Source of the DNA: JAUVKT01 sp942491535
GTDB taxonomy: Bacteria > Bacteroidota > Bacteroidia > Bacteroidales > VadinHA17
DNA length: 64,000 nt
Reading direction: 5' to 3'
Assembly: GCA_942491535.1 (NCBI GenBank)
Contig: CALOBV010000024.1
Span: 248,001 to 312,000 of the forward strand
The number at the start of each line of letters is the position of its first letter. The first letter of the stretch is position 1. A program made the translations under genes and the position numbers. The notes below the pieces were generated by a model. The model had not been told where the DNA came from, ran no database searches, and worked only from the letters and a program-made list of their open reading frames with translations. Positions 51,011 through 60,500 of this stretch are shown here, piece after piece.

Positions 51011-53929
51011 ATGACAGAAGGGTTGAAAGCGACAAGACTTAGTAAAGCGGCCAGGGAATTTAATGTCGGAATATCTACTATTGTGGAGTTTCTGCAGAAG
51101 AAGGGTTTCGAGATTGACTCAAACCCCAACACCAAGATTCCCCCAGAAGCATATGGTCTGCTACTGAATGAATATAGCTCCGATATCAGTGTGAAGAAAG
51201 AGTCTGAGAAACTTACCTTCAGCGAATTTAACCGCAAGAAGGAAAGCGTGACTATCGACGAAGAGTCCGGAGCTGTTGTTGAACAGGTAGAGGAAGTTGA
51301 AGAAGAGGCTGAAGTTAAGGCAAAGGCCGAGGAAGAGGTAAAGAAGCAGAAAGAGAAAGCCGAACAGGCTGAGAAAGAAGTAAAACCCGCTAAGGATTCA
51401 AAGGAAGAACCAAAAGAAGAAAAACCAGAAGAAATAAAAGAAGAGGTCAGGAAGAATGTAGGTCTGAATGTTGTTGGTAAGATCGACCTCGACAATATAG
51501 AAAAGAGAAATAAGCCTGCCGTTAAAAAAGAGGCTGAGGAAGAGAAAAAGGATGAGGCCAAGGCTTTAGCCGCCTCTGAAACAACGGTTGAGAAGGAGGC
51601 AAAGGAGGAAGTGAAGGCTGAGACTAAGGATAAGGCTGAAACTGATGATAAGGCTGAGGATAAGGTAGTGGTGAAGGAAGAAGCTAAGGCCGAAGTAAAG
51701 GCTGAGGATAAGGTAGTGGTGAAGGAAGAAACCAAGGCTGAGGCTGAGGCGAAGGATAAGGCAGAGGCCGAGAAGAAGAGCTTTATCAAAACAAATTTCC
51801 AGAAGTTATCCGGGCCAACTGTTGTAGGCAAAATAGACCTTCCCACTGTTGAAGATAAAAAGAAAGACCAAAAGAGAAAAGAAAGAGTCACCCGGCCTGA
51901 AGATGATAACAGGAAGAAGAGGAAGAGGATAAGGAAAGACAAGGAGAAGGTTTCGTTAAATAAGAACCAGGTTGAGGCAAGAAAAGGCGACCCCAAGAAG
52001 AGGAATAAGACCGTTGCCAGGCCGGAGATTAGTGATGAAGATGTACAAAAGCAAATCAAGGAAACACTTGCAAGGCTTACCACTAAAGGAAAATCGAAAG
52101 GGTCTAAACACCGTAGGGAAAAGAGAGACCAGGTAAGTCAGAAAGCTAAGGAGGAGATCGAAAAGCAGGAAGCCGAAAAGAAGATATTAAAAGTTACAGA
52201 GTTTGTATCAGTAAATGAACTAGCTTCGATGATGTCTATACCTGTTACCGATATAATTTCTACATGTATGGGCCTAGGTCTGTTTGTCTCTATTAACCAG
52301 AGACTTGATGCAGAGACTATGTCGATGGTTGCAGAGGAATTTGATTATGAAGTTGAATTTGTAAGTGCAGAACTACAGGAAGCTGTTAGAGAAGAAGATG
52401 ATATAGAAGAAAACCTTCATTCAAGGCCTCCTATTGTAACAGTTATGGGCCATGTAGATCATGGTAAAACAAAACTGCTCGACTATATCAGAAATGCCAA
52501 TGTAATAGGAGGTGAAGCAGGGGGTATAACCCAGCATATTGGGGCATATGGAGTAAAACTAGAGGATGGCAGACAGATTACCTTCCTGGATACACCAGGT
52601 CACGAAGCATTTACTGCTATGCGTGCGAGAGGGGCGCAGATTACAGATATAGCAATTATTGTCGTAGCTGCTGATGATGGAGTGATGCCTCAGACCGTTG
52701 AGGCGATTAACCATGCTGCTGCTGCCGGAGTTCCAATAATATTTGCAATCAACAAAATTGATAAGCCGACAGCTAACCCTGAAAAAATTAAGGAAGAACT
52801 GGCAAATATGAATTACCTGGTTGAAGACTGGGGTGGTAAATACCAGAGCCAGGAAATCTCAGCCAAAGGAGGAATAAACATCGATGAACTACTTGAGAAA
52901 GTACTCCTCGAAGCCGAGATGCTTGATCTAAAAGCAAATCCAAATAAAAGAGCTATAGGTACAGTTATTGAATCTTCACTGGATAAGGGAAGAGGATATG
53001 TCGCTACTATACTTATTAAATCGGGTACTCTTAAGATAGGAGACGTTCTGCTTGCAGGCGCTAACTTTGGCCATATAAAAGCCATGTATAACGAAAGAGG
53101 CAACCGTGTTGAAGAGGCCGGTCCGGCCAGCCCGGTGCTTATCCTGGGTCTTAACGGAGCTCCCCAGGCAGGCGATAAGTTCAATGTAATGGAAACCGAC
53201 CGAGAAGCAAAAGATATCGCAACCAAGCGTACACAGTTGCAACGTGAGCAAGGGCTACGTACCCAGAAACATATTACCCTCGATGAAATTGGAAGAAGAA
53301 TTGCGATTGGCAACTTCCAGGAACTTAATGTTATTGTAAAAGGTGATGTTGATGGTTCTGTTGAAGCACTTAGTGATGCACTGATTAAGCTTTCAACCGA
53401 AGAAATACAGGTTAATATCCAGCATAAGGCAGTGGGTCAGATCTCAGAATCTGATATTCTGCTGGCAGCCGCATCAAATGCGATTATTATCGGGTTCCAG
53501 GTAAGACCTTCGCTAAGTGCACGTAAACTTGCTGAAAAAGAAGAAATTGATATCCGCCTTTACTCAATAATCTACGATGCTATAAACGAGCTCAAGTCGG
53601 CAATGGAAGGCATGCTTTCACCTGAGGTTAAGGAAGAGATTACGGGCACACTTGAAATCAGGGAAGCCTATAAAATTACAAAAGTTGGTACTATAGCAGG
53701 TTGTTATGTTAAGGAAGGGAAAATCAGCCGTAATACCAGGGTAAGGATAATCAGGGATGGCATAGTTATATATACCGGAGAACTGGGATCTCTAAAAAGA
53801 TTTAAAGACGATGTCAAGGAAGTTACTTCGGGATATGAATGTGGACTTAACATTCAAAACTTCAATGATATTAAGGTAGGAGATTTAATTGAAGGATTTA
53901 AAGAGGTAGAGGTAAACCGTACCCTTTAA
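51011..53929 (+). CDS. infB: Translation initiation factor IF-2
   Basis: A 972-residue GTPase that delivers initiator tRNA. The N-terminal helix domain (KATRLSKAAREFNVGISTI) is followed by about 330 residues rich in Lys, Glu and Ala with an internal repeat, then the conserved core: G1 GHVDHGKT (about residue 479), G3 DTPGHEAF, G4 NKID, and domains to RTL at the end (VGTIAGCYVKEGKI). A 32-base exact direct repeat (51651-51682 and 51699-51730, offset 48) sits in the linker. Last gene of the operon, with a terminator after it. Confidence 0.98.
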   Translation: MTEGLKATRLSKAAREFNVGISTIVEFLQKKGFEIDSNPNTKIPPEAYGLLLNEYSSDISVKKESEKLTFSEFNRKKESVTIDEESGAVVEQVEEVEEEAEVKAKAEEEVKKQKEKAEQAEKEVKPAKDSKEEPKEEKPEEIKEEVRKNVGLNVVGKIDLDNIEKRNKPAVKKEAEEEKKDEAKALAASETTVEKEAKEEVKAETKDKAETDDKAEDKVVVKEEAKAEVKAEDKVVVKEETKAEAEAKDKAEAEKKSFIKTNFQKLSGPTVVGKIDLPTVEDKKKDQKRKERVTRPEDDNRKKRKRIRKDKEKVSLNKNQVEARKGDPKKRNKTVARPEISDEDVQKQIKETLARLTTKGKSKGSKHRREKRDQVSQKAKEEIEKQEAEKKILKVTEFVSVNELASMMSIPVTDIISTCMGLGLFVSINQRLDAETMSMVAEEFDYEVEFVSAELQEAVREEDDIEENLHSRPPIVTVMGHVDHGKTKLLDYIRNANVIGGEAGGITQHIGAYGVKLEDGRQITFLDTPGHEAFTAMRARGAQITDIAIIVVAADDGVMPQTVEAINHAAAAGVPIIFAINKIDKPTANPEKIKEELANMNYLVEDWGGKYQSQEISAKGGINIDELLEKVLLEAEMLDLKANPNKRAIGTVIESSLDKGRGYVATILIKSGTLKIGDVLLAGANFGHIKAMYNERGNRVEEAGPASPVLILGLNGAPQAGDKFNVMETDREAKDIATKRTQLQREQGLRTQKHITLDEIGRRIAIGNFQELNVIVKGDVDGSVEALSDALIKLSTEEIQVNIQHKAVGQISESDILLAAASNAIIIGFQVRPSLSARKLAEKEEIDIRLYSIIYDAINELKSAMEGMLSPEVKEEITGTLEIREAYKITKVGTIAGCYVKEGKISRNTRVRIIRDGIVIYTGELGSLKRFKDDVKEVTSGYECGLNIQNFNDIKVGDLIEGFKEVEVNRTL

Positions 53930-53952
53930 AAGGGAAGACAGTCTTAAAAGGT

Positions 53953-53981
53953 AATGGCGCCCCTGAGGAGCGCCATTTTTT
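53953..53981. terminator. Bidirectional terminator between infB and gcvH
   Basis: AATGGCGC (53953-53960) pairs with GCGCCATT (53970-53977) around a 9-base loop, followed by a T run. It lies between convergent stops at 53929 and 53984. Confidence 0.93.
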
Positions 53982-53983
53982 AT

Positions 53984-54361
53984 TTATCCTAATAGTTCTT
54001 TATACTGATCAGCTGAGAGAAGGTCGTCAAGCTCGGAAGTATCACTTATTTTAATCTTGATCATCCAGCCCTTTCCGAAAGGATCCTTGTTTACAAGGTC
54101 GGGAGCATCTTCAATGGCAGGATTGATTTCAAGCACTTCCCCACCAACAGGCATAAACATATCTGAAACAGTCTTAACCGCTTCAATTGTTCCAAACACC
54201 TCTTCTTTATCCAGAGTTTCACCCTCGGTTTCAATCTCAATGAATACGACATCACCCAGCTCTCCCTGGGCAAAATCAGTAATACCTACAAAGGCATTAT
54301 CGCCATCAACACGAATCCATTCGTGATCTTTAGTGTACTTCAAGTTTTCTGGTACGTTCAT
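53984..54361 (-). CDS. gcvH: Glycine cleavage system H protein
   Basis: A 125-residue lipoyl carrier of the glycine cleavage system. The lipoylated Lys lies in GTIEAVKTVSDM, and KYTKDHEWIRV, GITDFAQGELGDVVFIE and GKGWMIKI are family blocks. The frame is open 46 codons further upstream, but MNVPENLKYT at 54361 is the family start and matches a promoter 32 bases upstream. Located next to sprA, as in Flavobacterium. Confidence 0.97.
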   Translation of the reverse strand: MNVPENLKYTKDHEWIRVDGDNAFVGITDFAQGELGDVVFIEIETEGETLDKEEVFGTIEAVKTVSDMFMPVGGEVLEINPAIEDAPDLVNKDPFGKGWMIKIKISDTSELDDLLSADQYKELLG

Positions 54362-54392
54362 TTTAGTTGTAGTTTTAGACTTAATTTGATAC

Positions 54393-54424
54393 CAAAAATA
54401 AGTTTTTATCTTATTCAACACAAT
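54393..54424 (-). promoter_or_regulatory. Promoter of gcvH
   Basis: On the minus strand ATTG (54421-54424), 20 bases, TATTTTTG (54393-54400). The -7 box fits TAnnTTTG exactly; the -33 box has TTG without the leading T. Confidence 0.65.
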
Positions 54425-54469
54425 GATATCAGCTTTTTTATAATATGTTATAGAAATAATATAATTGTT

Positions 54470-54498
54470 GAATCCTTTCTTTTGTTCAGAATGACACA
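54470..54498. repeat. REP-like element, partial copy D
   Basis: GAATCCTTT ... GTTCAGAATGACAC: a degenerate half copy in the orientation of copy C (27594), between gcvH and sprA. Confidence 0.5.
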
Positions 54499-54499
54499 C

Positions 54500-54541
54500 T
54501 ATAGCCTATAGCCTATAGCCTATAGCCTGAAGCCTGAAGCC
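54500..54541. repeat. 7-bp tandem array after sprA
   Basis: Six contiguous heptamers: TATAGCC x4 then TGAAGCC x2, ending four bases before the sprA stop codon. Confidence 0.95.
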
Positions 54542-54544
54542 TTT

Positions 54545-57500
54545 TTATTGAACCAGTGTAAACTTAAGCGAGAAGCCAAAGTTGGTTTCTGAAGTGCGAT
54601 AAGTAGTTGCAACAAAGGGATCGCGTATATTATGATCGAAAAATACCTGCAGGTTAAACCTGTCGCTAAGAATATAATCGGCTGTGGTCCTGATGGCAAA
54701 TATTTTTTGTCCGGCAACAGGCTGGTTAACATCTTCAATCAGCTTCCTGGAGATGGTTTTATTATCCCTTATTGAAAAATCAAGTCTCAGGTTAAGATCA
54801 CTCTGTAAAGCACGTTGTCGCCCGCCTGTTTTTACAATAACCTGGACATCATCAAATCGGTACCCTGCTCCAATAATAAGCTCGTTGTTCCTAACATCGG
54901 CTACCTGATTATTTGCAAGATTTAGAGTGACGGTTCGGTTCTTTTTCCACTCAAATCTGGTTGTAAGACTGTTCTTCCAGTTGAGATCAATATTAATAAG
55001 CGGACTGAATTGTTCGTTTATAGTAACTACATTTAGCTCAAACTGAGGGATATAATTACTGTTAAGATCTCTTATCCTGCTTATTCCATTTTCACTGTCA
55101 TCAAAATACAGATTGGTGGTATAGGATCCAACTATATAAGATGACCTGTATTGATGAGCAATATTTACAGATCTGAATACTTTCTGTACAAGGTCGAACC
55201 TTGACAGTCCGTCAAAGTTAATTCTCCAGTTGGGCATCATGCTCAGGTATGAAGGAAACATATCAAGAGTCACCTTTTCAGGGTCCTTTTTTGCATAGGC
55301 AGCTATAAATGCAGGAATCAGCACCTCGCTTGATGTGGGTCCATATCCGCTTCTATATGGTCCTTCTACCGGCAATCCTGTTTCGGGATCGACATCTGGA
55401 TCATAGAGTGGATCCTCTTTCTGCCTATCATCGGCTCTTCTCTCAGATATAATCAGGGTATTAGCCTTAAATTTTTCAAATGCCTCCGACTTATATCCAT
55501 TCTTTTCATCTATTTTCTCAAATGCTGTTCCCCACGATAATATTGAAATAGAGAAGTTTCCGTTTATCATTTCATTTCGCAGGCTATCCGGGAAATTACC
55601 ATATCTGTCGGCCCTGTAATATGAAGATATCGATTGGGCAAATCGCCTGTCGGCAGTAATATCAATCCTCATCCCTGGGAAGGGTTCTACCGTACTCCGG
55701 ATTGAGAAAGTCTCATTCCTGGTCGACAGTGAAGCTGTATTTAATAATGTATCGGTAGTAAGCCAGCCATTAGCCATAGCCCTGTCAAAGAATTCCGTAT
55801 CATTATAACCGCTAATAAATCCCCATCCAGGAGCCAGAACACCATTTACATCAGACAGGCCCCCATACTTAGTCTCAGGCATATACCCGGGAAGGACCTG
55901 ACCCTGGTCGACCTGGTAGGTAGCAGATATGTTCCTTACCCCCATTAGTGCACGAACGAAATGCTCCCCGATAACGATCAGGGGGCTTCTTTTTATCTCA
56001 ACCTGCCCCTCAATATTTATAGTTGCATCTTCTACATCCTCGTTGCTTGTAAAAACTATTTTGTTCTCAGACTGAATCTCCGTTTTCCCCGTTAGCTCCG
56101 TTCCATCGGGTTTTTTGATCTTAACATCAATATCTTCTGTTTTAAGGTTATGATAGATATTCTTTTTCCTGCCCCCGGTAAAATTCACATTTTCTCTCGC
56201 GTATGTTACTGTGCGGAATTCTTTCTTCCTGTTCTGTGAAGCCCCCGGCCTGGTATTACGATCGATGTTCTTCAGGAATTCAGACATATTGTACAGGTTT
56301 GTGAAATTTGCCTGCGCTGTAATCTGACCTGTATTTGAGTTTTTTATTGTATTACCCAGATTAATATTCATACTATCCGGATATACCGGTCCGGCAAGCC
56401 AGTCATAGTTAGCTCCATACCTTACATTTGATGAGATCCAGCTCATTAATGGAAGTTTATTTATAGGGAGATTATAATTAATATTGATACTGTGCCGGTA
56501 GTGAGTTGTTCGGCCAAAATCCCTGAGGTTGGTAAGAACCGAATCCTTCCATACTTCGTACTGATCGCGGTACCTGTCCCGGTCGACTCCTCCCAACGGT
56601 TCATCAATCCTCGAAATGTTTGTAGCACTAAAGTCAAACTTAAGTTGCTTGGTAAGATCATACTTTATATCATAGAACCTGGTCCATTCAAAATCCTTCC
56701 TGAAGGTAGGTTCAATCCTGATATAGGGATTATTGATGTTCCTGGTCTTTATCTCGCTATAATACCTGCTCAGATCTGTTCTGAATCCTACATGCCGGGG
56801 AATCAGGTAGAAATTTGCATCCCTTATTATCCTGAATATTTTGGGTCTGAATAGTTTAACATTTTTAAAGGGGGTAATATTTTTTGGCCTTGTATTATAC
56901 AGATAATTTATTCCTCCCCTGTAGTTTTTTTCGAGGTTTATTTCAGTATTAATATTTCTCTTATATAGCTCGTTAAAAGTATAGTTAACCGAGAAATTCG
57001 AAATATCCCAGGGATAAGACTTCTCTTTAACTTTATTAATACCTGCATTACTTACTGTTACTGTTTTACGGCGTGTATAATCTTCTGCTATAGTCTTCAG
57101 GGAGTCACGCAGTGATGGTTCGAGGTTATCAAGAGCATCCTTAAATTCAATATCAGGATCGAGGGGATTATACTGTGGCTGAATATGACTCTCCGAATAG
57201 CCAACATATACCGGGATTGTGACTCCTGACTCTGCGGGGAAGAACTTGCCAAGTTCAATATTTGAAGAAAGATCGTACTGAAAAACCTGCTCCTTGCTTC
57301 GTTCATTTACCTTGGTGTCGAGCGATCCAAAACCCGGCGTGCTTGTCTGTCCTACTATATCAAAGGTGCCAAAATCTGCAAGTCTCGTCTGCAAGCGCGC
57401 ATTTGCTGCCCAGCCACCATCTTCATTAAAATCACTGAGGCGTAGTTCGTTGACCCAGATCTCGGCAGACTTTGGTATTCCGTCATCATTATTAATATCC

Positions 57501-60500
57501 CTGGTCTTTATAGGGTTCCGGATACCTATCATTATTACCCTGACATTGCTGAGGTTTGGATTCCCTGAGACTGATACCCTCGCATTCTCATGGGGGTATA
57601 TAAAAACGTCCGATCTGCTCAGTGTTGAGCCGGGCTCCGACATAAGCCTGTTTCGTTCCTGTTTAGCATCCTGGAATACAGACAGGTCAATATTAAAACT
57701 ATTATCTTCGGGCCACACAATAGCCCGGTCAGACTCAGTGTCTTTGTTATAGTATCCTGGAGAGGTAAGCTTTAACGGGAGTTCATACTCATAAAAGTTC
57801 CCTTTATAATCTGATCCTATCCTGATAAATACTGTAACTTCATCATCCAGTAGTGGCTGGCCTATAATAGCTTCGCCATGTACTTCCATCCTGAGTTTTC
57901 TATATTGCCTGATATCCAGGTTTACGTTTTTAAATGCTGCCCTGGCATCACCGTCCTCAAGATCAAATACCCTCAGCACCATAGACTGTTCATTAAGCTG
58001 TTGTAATTGTGGATTTGAAGGATCTATTACACGGTCAAATCCCGGGGGAAGAACATAATTAACAGGTTCTTTCCCGGCATTTTCTTCAATACTTACCGAG
58101 CTTATCTCAAAAGAACCGTCATTAGGCTCAGGTATATTAAGCCTCTCTCCTCCTTCAAGGAAAGAAATATTATATTTTCTCCACTCGGCCCTTACCAGGT
58201 CCAGTTTTGCAAATCGCAGAATAGTTTGCTCATTGAATCCCTTCATAAACATCCTCATAAATCTGATCGATTTAAAATCGGAAATAGCACCTACCGACTT
58301 TTCATAATCAATAATCGGGATCTTGAATTGATACCATTTCACAGCTGATTTATCGCCATTAGCAAGGGTGGCAGTATATTCTATTTCATCAACGATAAAA
58401 TTAGATCCGACCAACATATCTTCGGGCCTGAGGCTTACCCTGTACTGGTAGTAGCTCTCTGTTTCGCTCAGGGTATTATCGCGGTTAATATCCTCCATAT
58501 CAGGAAGTGTTGATCCGCTTGTGGGATAACTCTCGCGCGACATTTCCGAAGTAGGAGAATTTCTTTCCATTCCATTATATTGCTTGTAGCGATCGAGAAT
58601 AGGAAGCTGGCTGGCATCATAATCTGAGCCCCTGAAATAATGGAAATCATCATTGGATGGGTCGTCCTGTATCGATTGAAGGGCAGTACTATTTGTAATA
58701 ACTGAGCTTACATCGGCAAGATAGGAATTAAAGAAACTCTGTTCGTCGCTGTTCGATAGTCCGTCGAGCCCCACATCCTGGTAGGTACGTGAGTTTGCTG
58801 TATTATCGAAGGCATTAACAACTGCCTGGACTGTCGGGATCCTCCCCCATGAGGTTGTATCAATGTTAATCAGCTCGGGTGATGTGGGTAGTCCGTTCTC
58901 AAAACTTTTACGTGAGTCTCTTAATATATCTTCAGAAATATTTCCAAGGTTAAAATACAGGTCTCCACCCTGCATTAAGGGATCCTCTGCAAAAGGATCC
59001 ATCAGCCAGAACTTAATATACTGAATATTCGCTGTTTCAAAATCGCTTGTAAGCACCTCTCTCATAATTCCTCCCCAGCGAGTATCAGGATCGATCAGAG
59101 TACCGTCAGGATTTAATCCTGATGAATAGGCAGATCCTGATGTTTCAAAGTTATATGGTCCACGCTCTTCGGGATAGAAGGCCAGGTTTAGTACTGCCAG
59201 GTTGGTTGGTATGCCAGACGGACTCTCCTTGAAGGGGAATAGCTCATTTTCATATATCTCGCGGACATAGTGACTCGACTGCATGTCGGCGTTATTTTTA
59301 ATATGATCGGGGGTCGTAGTACCATTTCTGAGGAAAAGCGGATCAATAACATACCACGATAGTTTGGATCTGTTATAACCGCTGGCAAGGTCGTTATTCA
59401 ACCTTGCTTCAGGGAAAAGCATATCCTGTCCCTGCGGCACACTGGCCAGGACCCATGCATTATAGGTCTTCATGTCGAGAGGTATCTCACTGGCCTCAAA
59501 ATCATCAATATATGAGTTGCCCGCCGATGAGATGGCTTTTGAGTGACCCGGTATAAGGTGAGCAAATTCGCCAAAGAATGTAATCCTGGATGGGGCTTTG
59601 GTCTGAACAAGTGGCAGGGCATCAACCATTTTAGTAAGGAACTGAGATTCTGCCCTGTACGAGGTATTAAGCCCCAGTATGGTATTTGAAATAGGCTCTT
59701 CCCCAAAATTTACTTTTTGAGTATATGGTCTTTCATTCAGATGCAAAACGGTGGCCCCAATATTAAAATCATCCGATACTTTATAATTTAAGTGCGTACC
59801 CAGAAGTGTTTTTGTCTGAAAGCCAAAAAACTGGTTACTTTCAAGAGAGACCTGTATGGGGGTTTGAGATTCGATCAGGGCCGCATTGATTATATTAACC
59901 CTTCCTGCATTATAATCGACTGTATAATCTACATTCTCAGTAAGAGGAACACCTCCTGCTGTTACCTTAACACCCCCCTGGGGTATATTAAGTGCATTAA
60001 GGTAAATCTCAGATCCTGAAGATGAAGAGTATGTACCGCTTATCATAAACTTATTCTTCTCTGCACTCTGAACAGCCTTGGTTTGAGTAGAATCGTAGAG
60101 TTCCTGAAACACGTACTTTTCGGCAATTGCGGGATCTGAAAACTTATCTCTAAGGTAAGAACCGAAAGGCTCAACAACAGGAAACATCATCCTCCCCTTT
60201 GATGGATCAATTGTAAGACCTTCCAGGTAATCAAAAACACCATCTCCCTGCCTGTCATTCTGGCTATTCAGGTTATCGAGCCCCAGCACCTGCAGTAGAA
60301 TAAGCTCGCTCAGATTATCTTCGGGTATATAATTGATCGAATTTCCGGTTTCATCGTCCTGGTATAAAATATTAAGAGTAAAATCGCCGGGTTCAATCTG
60401 GTAGGCACCCAGGGCATATATATTCTTCATCATCAGATCCCATGTTGGAAGCCTTGGAGAGAGCGTTGTTCCTTTTAATAATTTCAAAACAAGAGCATCA

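Noticed and set aside
50965..52083. 372-codon minus-strand open frame rich in Ser and Phe
   Set aside because: It mirrors the Lys/Glu-rich linker of infB on the opposite strand; composition bias alone keeps it open.
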